DNA of 64,000 nucleotides, from NCBI RefSeq assembly GCF_029227915.1, contig NC_079877.1:10849351-10913350 (forward strand). The letters are read 5' to 3'. The notes below the pieces were generated by a model, which did not search any database, was not told the DNA's origin, and saw only the letters and a program-made list of their open reading frames with translations. The position numbers were made by a program, and so were the translations under genes. Position 1 is the stretch's first letter, and each line of letters opens with the position of its first letter. Positions 1 through 21,500 of this stretch are shown here, in pieces. Origin of the DNA: Hydractinia symbiolongicarpus. Its lineage: Eukaryota; Cnidaria; Hydrozoa; Anthoathecata; Hydractiniidae.

Positions 1-1620
1 ACGATGGTACAGAAACTCACCCAAAAGAAATTTCCAACACATCTAATTCGTTTTTTGCCAGTGTTGGTGCCAACCTAGCCTCATAATTTACTTCTGACAC
101 TATTAATATTAATCCACCTGTTAGCGGACACTATTTTCGGTGTGCTCGTATTGAGACCAAAAGTGTCGAAAAAATAATTAGTTCACTAAAACTTAATAAA
201 GCTACAAGCTTGGACGGAATTGGTTCACGACTGCTAAATGCAGGTTCGTCAGGTTGAGTATTTATTTATCAAGTCTTTTCAACAAATCTTTATTTACTGG
301 TTATGTACTTAATACTGGAACACTAAAAAGGTCTCGCATATTTTTAAAAGTGGCAATAAAACAGATCCTACTAATTATCAGCCTATCTCCATTTTGCCAA
401 CTCCTATGAAAATTTTTGAAAAATTAGTGCATGAGCAAATGTCTCATTTTATTTCTGAGCATAACTTCCTGAATGACAGACAATCCGGATTTCGAAAACT
501 CTCTTTTATAGAAACTGCAGTAGTCGATGCCTCTGATTTTATTCTTACTAACCTCGACCACGAAAACTTTGTTTGTTTTGTGCTCATTGACCTTAAAAAA
601 GTTTTTGACACTGTTGATCATAAAACTTTGTTAAAGAAAACTGCTGCCTTTGACTGGTTCGAGTCCTACTTAACGGGCCAAATGCAGCTGACTCTTGTAA
701 ACGACACAGGATCAGATCTGCTTCATGAACACGCTTTTGGGGGTGCCACAGGGATTTGTGTTGGGGTCCCTGCTCTTACTTTTGTATATTTATGACTTAA
801 AACCTGTCATCAATTCAAACTACCACCATCTATATGCAGATGATACAATAATTATTTCGTCCCATAGAAACTTGGATACCCTTGTCTCCAAGGTCGAGTT
901 AGAACTTTCGCAAGTCGACCTCTGGCTGAATAATAACAAAATGACTATTAATACGGACAAAACTGAAACAATCTTTTTCGGCAACTACAGCCAGTTAAAA
1001 CTATCAACTATACGGGTATTCCTTTGAAGTGGAGCGAAAAAGTTAAATATTTTGGGGTAACATTTGATCAAAAAATGCAATGGGAAGAGCACATTAATGA
1101 CATAATAAAAAATACCAATTAAATATTCTAATTTTAGAACCATTGCATCCTGTTTAACACCTCACACAAAAAAACTTTTAATTAATGCACTTGTCATGCC
1201 ATATTTCAACTACTGCTCCTCGGCATGGACCACCCAAGGTAGATTGGGAAAACTAGAAAAACGATTAAGATGTGTCCGTACCTTTCTGGGGAAAGAAAAG
1301 GAATATTCAATGAATAATTTACTCATCAAAAACGATGCCATATTATTTTATAAAGCCATGAATCACATTGCTCCTGATTACATGCGCTCAAAATTCCTTT
1401 TGACAAAAAACTGTCATAATCATCAAACAAGAGGAGCTTCAAAAAACAGTTTCACACTTGGTCAACACTGAATTTGGCAAAAAAGCCTTCCCATTTTGAG
1501 CTGCAAAAATGTGGAATAATCTTCCAGGCCAAGTGACCTGTGATGGAAGTCTGCTTTCGTTTAAGACTTCCATCTCCAATGTATTTGGCAAATTCTAATA
1601 GAGATCACATTTTAACTAAT
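1..1620 (+). mobile_element. Decayed non-LTR retrotransposon, reverse transcriptase and 3' part
   Basis: Fragments of a LINE-type reverse transcriptase follow each other in changing frames. At about 31-260 is the N-terminal RT part with a typical KATSLDGIGSRLL stretch, interrupted by a stop. Positions 394-795 carry the QSGFR and LIDLKKVFDTVDH blocks. Positions 725-1027 carry GVPQGFVLGSLL and the catalytic YADD box. Positions 1196-1471 resemble the C-terminal tail of jockey/CR1-like elements (YCSSAW, KLEKRLR, FYKAMNHIAPDYM), and about 1480-1600 a final WNNLP...FKTSISNVFGKF block. Several frameshifts and stops break it, so it is not active. No endonuclease domain lies in the window; the 5' part is lost or lies before position 1. 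The clade (jockey/CR1 group) is inferred from motif style only. Confidence 0.9.
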
Positions 1621-2021
1621 TAATTTTTGTTTTTCATTCTTTTTCTTTTTTCAATTTTCACAGATGATAAATGTTACTACGTTTGAGCTGAAGCAGTCTA
1701 AGGTTTATCATTTTTTGTTTCTTTTTTGTTCTAGACGCAATGTTTACGACTGTGTCGTGAACTAGCGGTGCTTCAGAACTTATTTCTCATGATTCACGAA
1801 TACAAATTAGTATACAAAGTGATCGTAGCACATTGAAACTTAATCTAATTCTCAGACAATTTTTCGTGATGCTCACTGATTCATTTCGCTTTTCAACAAA
1901 AAATGTAAATCGCACAAAAAGTCTCTCCTTTTGATAGTCTCGTTATGTCCCGATAAAAAACGATAAAGAATCGTAGGTCGAGACTATTATTTAAACGTTC
2001 TAGACGCTCTTTTAAATTTTT
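1621..2021. other. Non-coding stretch between LINE relic and duplication
   Basis: AT-rich DNA with no credible coding exon. It probably includes the 3' untranslated remains of the LINE. The duplicated unit starts near its right edge. Confidence 0.5.
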
Positions 2022-2368
2022 AATACGCTGGGCGCTCATTCAGACTGGATATTTATTTGGTCAATGTTAGCTTGGTTATGTCTATTTTTGCAGTGTCAAA
2101 AAGGACATCTCTAAAACAATGATTACACATTGAGAATAAAAGTCATTCCAAAATACACTTTATAATAAATACGGTGTCTGCGCACATAAAGCAGAACTTA
2201 TCTAGTATGCAAAACAGAATTTATTTTGCTCCCATATAACTTTTTCTCCAGAATGATTTTAACACTTCTTTGTAATGAGATATTTTAATAAGCTGATCAA
2301 TGATGGTGTGTTATGGTGGGGCGGGAGTGAATTTAACTTGTAATTACAATAAATAAATACAATGTCTG

Positions 2369-2434
2369 CCATTCTCGTCCCAAGAGTCCTTTGAGATTAA
2401 GGTTTATCTCAAAGGGCTCTGAGATCGAGAATGG
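2369..2434. repeat. Fold-back (inverted repeat), copy A only
   Basis: Left arm 'ccattctcgtcccaagagtc' continuing to 'ctttgagat', short loop, right arm 'atctcaaagggctctgagat' followed by 'cgagaatgg'. The arms are imperfect reverse complements of about 29 bases. The equivalent place in copy B (about 14820) lacks it, so it looks like an insertion after the duplication. Confidence 0.6.
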
Positions 2435-2965
2435 ATGTCTGCACACATAAGCAGAACATTTACTTCGCTCTGATATAAGTTTTTCTCCAGAATGGTTTTA
2501 ACACTTCTTTGTATAGGATGTTTTACTTAGCTGATCAATGATGGTGTTTTATGCTTTGATCTACAATCCAGGACAAAATATTTGGAACTTTTGACGAAAA
2601 CCTTTTTCTTGGCCCCCTTGCCCCTACTGCAATGTTGCAGCGCTGCCGACTGGTCATAAGGCACCTTGCAACATTGAAATAGGGGGTACTTTTTATAATC
2701 GTACTGTTTTAACTCGCCATCTACCAACTACAAAGCGGTTGTGTGACATCTGTAAAGTAGAGAGGGGGAGAGATACCGGCGGATGTTAACTTTCCGTTAC
2801 TCATCTACTTACTACTGATTTAATTGTCATCGTATAGATAAATAGTCCATTTTGAGTGTTGAATTGTCATCATTTTGCCAGCATTCAAGACACATGGGTT
2901 GACCTATTATTCTTCTAACTATAGTCGGAAAAAAAAGTTATGTTGTTGTTTTTAACAAGTATACT

Positions 2966-3041
2966 TTATTTATTTTTCCCACAAATATCAGATGGACGTA
3001 GATACAAATCTTCATCATACTCAGCTTGGGGCGCATCTTCG
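2966..3041 (-). other. Possible 3' coding exon of receptor copy A
   Basis: On the minus strand an acceptor (ccactttag) is followed by an open frame reading EDAPQAEYDED then LYLRPSDICGKNK and a stop. The same piece exists in copy B (15170-15245) with two substitutions and tyrosine-containing acidic sequence. Joined to the donor-like 'gtatgc' at the end of the tail exon (3280) the phase does not fit this frame and would give only about six residues before a stop. Its use is therefore uncertain: an alternative splice form, or 3' UTR. Confidence 0.35.
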
Positions 3042-3279
3042 CTAAAGTGGACCTACAACGAATCATAGACTTACTTATGAGAAAATATTTTCTAAAATCT
3101 TACCTCAATCAGTGGAAGCTTGTACGGTCAAAAAAATTAAAAAAATATAAATTAAATAATTAAAAAAAAATTATTTTTCGATTGTAGTAAGCATAGCATA
3201 CTTACTTAGTATTGACTAGGAGAATAGAATCTATATTTTCTCTTCTAATTTCGTTTTAAAAAGAAGCTTTTATCGTAAA

Positions 3280-12800
<9,521 letters not shown>

Positions 12801-13403
12801 TATTTGTTTAGCTACCTCATGACTTTAAATCGACGCGTCATTATTTATTTGACGTCAAATAAACATTTACATTACACTTACCCAATCTTGTACCCAGCTT
12901 TTCTTTTACGCTTTCTGGCGCTATTCGGGTTACCTGCTTAACAGAACGCGATAAAAGGTCTTGGGGACGAGATTAACACTAACAAATTTCTTGTGAAAAA
13001 TTTAAATGCGCGCAAGTCACGTGTGTTGATATTTATTTTGTAAACCATCGCGCAGATGATCACTATTTCCAGTCCTGATTTCCAGTCAGGATTCCAAGGC
13101 TTAACCATCCCGTGAAAGAGTTTGTTGCTTGTTGTCAACACCGGTTGTTTAAGCACACAAAAAGCTGGTTGAAGTATTTACATGGTTTTTTGATTGGTGA
13201 CAGATGTGGTGACTAAAGTCGATATGTACAAGCAGGAATTTTAATTTTGCGAGAATTAAACGCCAAGGTTCTACCTCTAATTCCTCTTTTTTGAAAAAAA
13301 ATTGACGTTATGTTTTATCACATGAATTTCTATGCGCAGCGTTAACAGATAACAGAAATGGTAACAAAAATGATAACAAAAATACCAAAATCGACTTTCT
13401 AAT

Positions 13404-13590
13404 TGTTATTGTGTCCATCAACATCGCTTTTATCTCCATCAACAGTATCTCTGCGAACAATCTTTGTATCTCTGTCAACTGTTCTTATATCTCCGTCAAT
13501 ACTCTTTCTGCCTCTGTCAACTGTCTTTGTATCTCCGTCAACAGCTTTTGTATCTCCGACAGCAACGTTTATATCAACGTTGGCATTGTT
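13404..13590. repeat. Degenerate tandem repeat of about 21 bp, copy A
   Basis: Repeated variants of 'tttgtatctccgtcaacagt' in several copies. The open frames across it are due to the repeat. The homologous tract in B is 29806-30030. Confidence 0.75.
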
Positions 13591-14073
13591 TAGTATTCAA
13601 GCAGATGCATCAATCTGTCACTCAAACTTCGCGTTTCAAACGTTAGAGTAATCAAAATTCAAGATGTAAAAAAATTATTATTTTTTTAAACACTTTTTCC
13701 TTCAATGTTTTAGCTCGTCCACTTTCCCCATCAGAACTAATCTTCCTTATCGGCAAGTTTTTCAAATTTTAAAAAGCAGTTAACGAAAGCTGTTTATATC
13801 GAGATTTCCTCAAGAAAAATGTGGTTCGTTAAAAACGGGAGTTAGTCCTGGGGAGTAATTAAACGGAGAAACATATAAGAATTTCTTAGAGGAAGGGACA
13901 GAGTTTAGTTTGTAACGTCATTAGCTGGATCGGTGTCTAGTTACGCAGAAATTTTAAAGATTTATATAGTTTAAGAGGAAGTTTTAAAAATATACAGTTT
14001 ATGCTTTTTTTTAATTTTTTTTACGTGCTCTCACAAAAGCAAAACCCATATTCGATTTTTACGACAATTTCTA

Positions 14074-14216
14074 ACTGATGAGATTACTCATCCCAGGAGG
14101 AAAATATGGTGATTTTATCCTGGGATGAGGCTCACGTGTAAACACTTTTCGTTTCATCTCGGGACGAGTTTCATCCCGGGATGAGATTTCATCCTGCCTG
14201 CGTGTAAACGGGGTCT
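14074..14216. repeat. Fold-back cluster with ATCCCGGGAT cores
   Basis: Arms 'ctcatcccagga' (14087) and 'atcctgggatgag' (to 14129) form one hairpin; 'catctcgggacgag' and 'catcccgggatgag' form a second. 'cgtgtaaac' occurs twice. This looks like a small MITE in the unique DNA between the duplicated units. Confidence 0.6.
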
Positions 14217-15169
14217 TAATTAGCGCGTCAAAGGCTGGATTTATTCTTAACTAGTTTTTTTCCTCTTTTTACACACCATGTTCTAATTAGTTTTATGAGC
14301 AATTTGGTTTAAATTTTATCCTGCTCTCCTTATATACAAAATTTGGGAACAGGCAATTGATGTAACCAGATGAAAACGCAGCATATTTTTATATTAATAT
14401 CTGGATTGCTATTATATTAACATATTCTTTGCAGGAACGCGTAGACTGAAATGTTTTTCGTTATGTGTGATTTTAATCCGATCGCGGTTTATTGTTTAAT
14501 TATCAATACGCAGGGCGCTAATTCAGACTGGATATTTATTTGGTCAATGTTAGCTTGGTCATGTCTATTTTTGCAGTGTCAAAAAGGACATCTACTAAAA
14601 CAATGATTACACGTTGAGAATAAAAGTCATTCCAAAACACACTTTATAATAAATACGGTGTCTGTGCACATAAAGCTGAACTTATCTAGTATGCAAAACA
14701 GAATTTATTTTGCTCCCATATAACTTTTTCTCCTGAATGATTTTAACACTTCTTTGTAATGAGATATTATAATAAGCTGATCATGATGGTGTGTTATGCT
14801 ATGGCGGGAGTGAATTTAACTTGTAATTATCTGGATCTAGTTCCCACCCCGGGGTACTTTTTTAATCGTACTGTTATAAGCTAGCCATCTAACAACTGCA
14901 GAACGGTAGTGTGATAGGCAAGTAAAAAAATTATATACGCAAATTGACGGTAATGTAACATGCCTACAGTAGAGAGGGGGAGAGATTCCGGCGGATGTTA
15001 ACTTTCCGTTACACACTTACTTACTGCAGATTCAACTGTCATCGTATTGATAAACAGACCTTTTTCAGCATCGAATTGTCATCATTTTGCCAGCATTCAA
15101 GACACATGGGTTTGAGCTATTATTTTTATAACTATATTATGTTAATCTTTTTGACATTTTTTAATATAT

Positions 15170-15245
15170 TTATTTATTATTCTCACAAATATCAGATGGA
15201 CGTAGATACAAATCTTCATCGTACTCAGCTTGAAGCGCATCTTCG
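15170..15245 (-). other. Possible 3' coding exon of receptor copy B
   Basis: Counterpart of 2966-3041: acceptor 'cactttag', then EDALQAEYDED, LYLRPSDICENNK and stop. As in A, the phase does not match a splice from the donor-like site at the end of the tail exon, so this is only a candidate for an alternative ending or 3' UTR. Confidence 0.35.
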
Positions 15246-15504
15246 CTAAAGTGGACCTACAATGAATCATAGGGTTATTTATAAGAAAATGTTTTCTAAA
15301 ATCTTAGCTCAATCAGTGGAAGCCTGTACAGTCAAAAAAATTAAAAAAAATTAATTTAATAATTAAAAAATAAATTAAAATTAAAATTTGACGATTTATT
15401 TCTCTATTGTAGTAAACATAACATATATACTTAGTATTGACTAGGAGAATAGAATCTATATTTTCTCTCCTAATTTCGTTTTAAACAGAAGCTTTTATCG
15501 TAAA

Positions 15505-18500
15505 TCAGCATACCTTCTTCTTTGGAGAGCTGTCTTGTGCGTCGTCTTCTGAATGTCTAATTTGTTCGTAATGCGCTTCCGTTTCCGTGTGTACATCTGT
15601 GCTCATTGAAAGCTCAGAAAGTTCGTAGTGGTTTGGCGTGGACTGAGTCGCCACTGGAGGGACAGGCGGAAGAGGTAAATCATCTTTTTGTCGTCTTTTT
15701 ACATACTTTCCGTCATGAAAAAAAAAGTCCTTCTGTGTCTTGTTATTTTTATTTACAAATGGCATTGGTGGCATATCTTTTGCTTCTTCTCCACTAAACC
15801 ATTTGTTGTTTTTAAGAAATTCTCTTGTGCTAGCAAGCGTTTTATCACGGATGCTTTGACTTCGACTTTTATAAGTAAGAACTGGCGTGAGTTCCTTTTT
15901 CTTCTTCCTGCGACTAAGAAAATAATCTATATTTTTAATATCACTGTTATCAAAACAGCACCGAAAATTGAAATTATGGTCAGTGACCAGTGAAAAATTG
16001 ACCAGTTGGCCGTCCTTTTTATACCGCATTGCATGCGTCCTGCACCTGCGGTACCACTTTGCGTGACAGACAAACATATACGGGTATTATAACATAGACT
16101 ATTCGTTCACCTGCTTTATAAGCAAGTGAAATTTGGAAATCAGACTGGTGCTTATGCGAAACACACAATCAAGCTAAGAAATGCTATGAGAATTTTTATA
16201 TAAAAAATACACACACAAGAAGGATACAACAAGAGTAAGAAACATGCGTAGTATATGCTTATAAAAATTCCTTCTAAGCCTCAATATGCATATAAACGTT
16301 ATGCTTCCAAGAATATTATTTTCAATATATCCACTACTTCACCGAAATAAACCGATTGGATAGAGTTACTCAAAGCACCTACCGTTTTCTCACCAGCAAT
16401 ACACACATGGTTACGCAGATAAAGAATAGAAGAAGAAGAATTAATATGGATAATATCAACACTGGTTTGTCGTTCCGTTTCCCAAACGCGTCCTTTATGA
16501 CTTTTTCCAGTGACTTAATTGTAGCAGGACGGGTTGGACTGTCTCCATTATTCAGTAAAAGAAATCCTAGAGGTAAAAAGCAAATACAACGATGACAGCA
16601 ACAAAATACTAGAGTTACCAATACCATCAGCACAGCATACCACCATCATCGCCACCATCACCATCACAATCACAATAACCATCATCATCATCACCATTAT
16701 CATCACTACAACAACCATCATCACTACCAATACCACCACCTCCACTACCATCACCACCACAATCACCATTACCATCACCTCCACCAGCACTACCACCATT
16801 ATCACCACAACTACCATCATCATTACCAATACCACCATTGTCACCATATTCACCACCATAACCACCACAATCACTATCACCTCCATCACCACCACCACTA
16901 CCACCATTATCACTACAACCACCATCATCACCACCACTACCACCATTATCAATTCAACCACCATCAGTATTATCACCACGACTATCATCACTACAACCAC
17001 CGTCACCATCAGCACCACCACAACCAGCACCATTATCACCAGCACTATTATCACCACCACCGTCATTATTATCGTCATCACTATCACCATAGTTATTATT
17101 CTCATCTCCGCCTTCACCAGCATATCTTCGACAACGACATTCCCACCTCCTCCTACACAACTACTCCCTCGACACAAAAAGCAACAATAATAACAAAAAA
17201 AACAAAAAAACCCAAAATAACTTACTCATACATTGACCAGTGTAGCAATGTCTTTTCTCAAATCTCTCTCCAACACACATCTCCCAATAAACTGTAATTG
17301 TCCTGTCACATACTCCACTGGTACAATTTCGTTGTCGATGTTGTTGGCAGTATAACTCGCAGGATGACCATGTGGTCCAGTCAGACCATTGAACATCATT
17401 CTTTGAAAGCGATGAGAGTGTTGGCAACCGATGTTCTATGAAAATATTACAAAAATGACAGAAATAACAAAAAATAACAAAAAATAAGTCTGTAATAATG
17501 TCATTGAGGTCAAATTTAAGGAAAAAACACTAAAAAACAAATAAAAACAATTCCATATTTTAGGAGATTTTGGCAATAATTTTTTGAAGAATTTTTCGGT
17601 TTTTTTGTAATGTAGAGAGTCTGTTTAATTCGAAGGAGAGTTTTTAGAAGAGTTTCGGAGAGTTCTTTATTTTTGAGGTTACTCTAGACACTTTTTCGTG
17701 TGGCCACTGAGAAAAGACAAGGTGGCGGAATAAAAGATTGCGAATATGACCTTAATGATGCAAAATTCAGAATAAAGAATAGCGAATAGACACACGTGTA
17801 TTGATAACGAAGACTTTGAGAATTAGTACCCTCATATAGCTATTGTTATGTTTATATAATTTTTGCTTAATGTGTAAAGCGAATTTCATAGTAAATTTAG
17901 TGAAAAATTATAAACATATCGAAAAACAGGTAGTCTTTGTAGTTGTGTTACGTGTTTCAATTTCTAAGGTTAATCTTAAAGTTATTATATTTTCCCAATT
18001 TAGAAATTTAAGGGATATTTTTAAGTAATGGTAAATATCCAAAACTCTAAAAGGTATGGAAACGTTTCGCATGCAGGTGTCAAATACATAAATATAAGAA
18101 CTCAGTGAATATTTTAGACGTGCAGCATAACAAAAAAGAGAAAAAACGGAAGGAATAGGATTCAAAAAAATATATTTTTGCTCCACGTTGCTTTTTTCTC
18201 TTAACCCTATTCGGTCCGAGGTTTTTCGAACATATTATGACCTGGGGGGGCGGATTCCCCTTTTAACATAGGGTTGTTCAAATTGAATCAAACTTGGCAC
18301 ACTTATAGTACGTCATAAAAGGAACAAAATGGCGCCAAAAAAAATTTGCTTGCGTCAGCACATTTTCTGTGACGTCATCAAAAGCTTGAAAATTGTTAAA
18401 AATGCCACTATCTGCTTAAGATATAATTACTTTTGTTCTAGAGCGAATTTTTACATTCTGTTTGAAGTTTCTGAAAGCTAAATAAAAGTTATTTAACATA

Positions 18501-21500
18501 TCTTCCGGTTTTTACATGGATCGGATGAAAAATTGCCAAAAATTGCCCGTAAATCCGTTTTTTTCCAATTTTCGGGTAAAATCCGACAAAATCGGGAAAT
18601 CGGATTAGTCACGGGTTCAAATTATTCAAAATGATTCTTCTTGATGAAACAAAGTTGTGTTGCAAGTTTCAAGTTCTAAGGATAATCCTAACAGGAGTTA
18701 TTATATTTTCCCCATTATAAGGACTTCATAGAGATTTTTAGGGGTAGTTTCGAGTAATGGCCAATATCAAAGCCTCTGAAAGGTATGGGACCTAAAAAAT
18801 TAGCATGCAGGTGTCTAATAGATAAATGTTGAAACTCAGTAGGTATCATAGCCATATAACAAAGCAATCAGGAGTTATTAAAAAAAAACCGTCAGGGGGG
18901 GCGGAATCCGCCCCCCCCCCGGACCGAATAGGGTTAAGGTAGGTCACCCTTCTTATCTCTATTTTCATGTTGCAGTGTGTTTCTATACACAAGAACAGTT
19001 TGTAATGCTTTTTGTTTTTCGAAGTAGTTCGTTCACACATTTAAACTTACCGCAGAATCCTTTTTCTATTTCGGATAGATCATGACCTTGTTTTGTTTTT
19101 AGATCTATACATTGAAGTGGCAAATTTTTATTGCCATTCGTAAGAATGTCACTATCCCAATCACGTGTTTTGTGATGAAGTTCATTCCAGATCCATTCTA
19201 CATGGCAATCACAAATCAGTGGATTCATTCCAAGGCGTCTATATTAGAAGAAGTTAATAAACGCCACTTTTTTAACATTTTGAATTTGTTTTTGCAGAAT
19301 ATGAATGCAAGTTATACGGATAAAAAAATGTTGATAAAATTTTACTAAAAACAGCAAACTGATATAAAGATTAACACCAATCTTGTTTTAACGGTATTGC
19401 CTTTATATCACGGGCAAAAAGAGCCTTTAAATCCAAGGCAAGAGACCCTGGGAACGGGGACGGTTTGATACTGCTTTTCAATTTGTTAAATTATAGCTGT
19501 CATAATTCAAATGCACAATATTGTTGAAAAACAGCCAGTCAGGGGAAACAAATTTCAATGATTGGATAAAAAAATATCACTCACAATTTTTGAAGCGGTA
19601 GGCCTTTCACTGTGTTGAGAGATATGTTCAGCAAATGAGACATTTGAATTTCCCTGCAAAGCAAAAATGAATATGGGTGATCGCAAATATGTTATTTAAA
19701 GTAAATTCCACTTACGCGGAGAATGCATAAAATATTCTTACAAGTGTTGCAGGTTATGAGTGTATTGAAAAGCATCTTCCTGTAATTTGTTAAAAAGTGT
19801 GAGCCCGTTGAGTTTCCTAGGAAAAACAAATTAAACGTTTTGTAAGACCAACTTAAAGCCAGAAAATTAATATTTCATCAACTGCTTCAACTGAGAGCTT
19901 TTTTCACCTTTGCTTGCTGGAAGAAAGAAAAAGGCTTGTTGGATAGCATAGAATGTTGAATAGCACCGACAGTTCAACAGAATTGAGATTTATCAATACA
20001 ATCTCGTGGAAAGATCATACATTCAAACGTAGTAAACTTACAAAGTCTTCAATCGTAGTAAACCTTTGAAGTTATCTTTTTTGATATGTGTAAGTTTCGT
20101 CGAAGAAAGATCTCTAAATATGAGGGAGGATGCGTTTATTGGACCGGTAAGAAGGCAAATTAAATTAAATAACTTTGTTTTCTTCTTTGTTTAACAGTCT
20201 AACAGTGGGGAAATGATAATCTCCAGGAATTGAAACCATTCTGAATATTACAAGAATAAATAGACTGTCACATGAGTTTGTAAATACCTAGTTATCTCAC
20301 AGAATTTCTTAAAGGTATTTAAAGGTATAACATTTAAAAGTAAGTGCACATCATTCCTAAATTGTTATTCATTGCCAGCAAAAGTATTAATTTACGTTTT
20401 CTTACTTCAATAAAAATACACATCGAGAATTTTATAACTATAATATTTTACTTTAAACAAAGCAATCTTGCTTTGTCACCGTTTCTTAAAAAAAACTGGT
20501 AGTGATCCACAAAAAATATGGTTGCAAAGAATTCTAATAATTCTTTTCACCAGTCAAGTAACCAGGTGCTATATCTCGCGATAGTATGACAAGTGATAAA
20601 ATTATATTGTGTCAATAAAGATGGTACAGATGAAAATAATGTAAAAAACTTACAACAACTTTAGTTTCTTCATATTTATAAATGGAGTACCAACCAATTC
20701 ATCATAATTGTTGTAACTTAAATCTCTAAAAAATTGTGTAAATGCTTTTTCAGATATCGTTGTTATTATTTATTATTTCATTGTTTGTGAAGACAATGAA
20801 AAAGGAGAAAATATATAAGAAAATAAATAGGAAAACTTACAACTCCTCTAGATTTGGAAGTGCATCATTTGAGAATGTAGACAATTGAATTTGTCCACCT
20901 AAATTATTTTTTGTAAGATTTCTACAGAATAAATAAAAAAAATGGCGATTAAAAATGAAAGGCAATGCAAATATAAATATATATAAATAAAAAGTTGCAA
21001 TAAGGACCTACAACTTTTTAAGTCTTTTTAAATACTTTACTTGTTTTGCTGGAAACTCACTCAATTGGTTATTTACAAGATTTCTAAAAGGGAGAAAAGT
21101 AACTGTTAGACTGGTATGTTAATTACTAAGACCACAAAAAACAAAAACAGAATTTGACAATAATATCATACAGTTCTGTCAGCTTCTTTAATCCTACAAA
21201 AGCGTCTTCATGAATAAAACTTAGTTGGTTGCTCTCGATGTGTCTAGAGTTAAAATAGTTTAAACAACTAACGCGATAAGAATTAATTTACATGACATTA
21301 AACTTCCTACAAACATTAAAATTCGATATTCTGATAAATACTTACAAGCACTCTAAGCTTGAAAAGTATCCCCAAGCATCTTCATAGTGAATTTCATTTA
21401 GAAAGTTGTCTCTCAGTACGCTATATTCAAGAAGGAAATAGGCATTATAACAACAAATGTGTAGTTTATTGATATTTTTGACGGGTTTGAATTTTTATTT

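Larger units (their letters stand above)
12801..14503. other. Intergenic DNA upstream of receptor copy A
   Basis: No coding exon recognised. It holds a degenerate tandem repeat (13404-13590), the right edge of duplication copy A (about 13985), and a unique stretch (13986-14503) with a fold-back cluster. The copy A promoter should lie just above 12800, but no core element can be named. Confidence 0.6.

Noticed and set aside
13403-13651. Ser/Leu-rich overlapping ORFs in three frames
   Set aside because: Open in all three frames because of the 21-bp repeat; the copy B counterpart (29806-30116) behaves the same.
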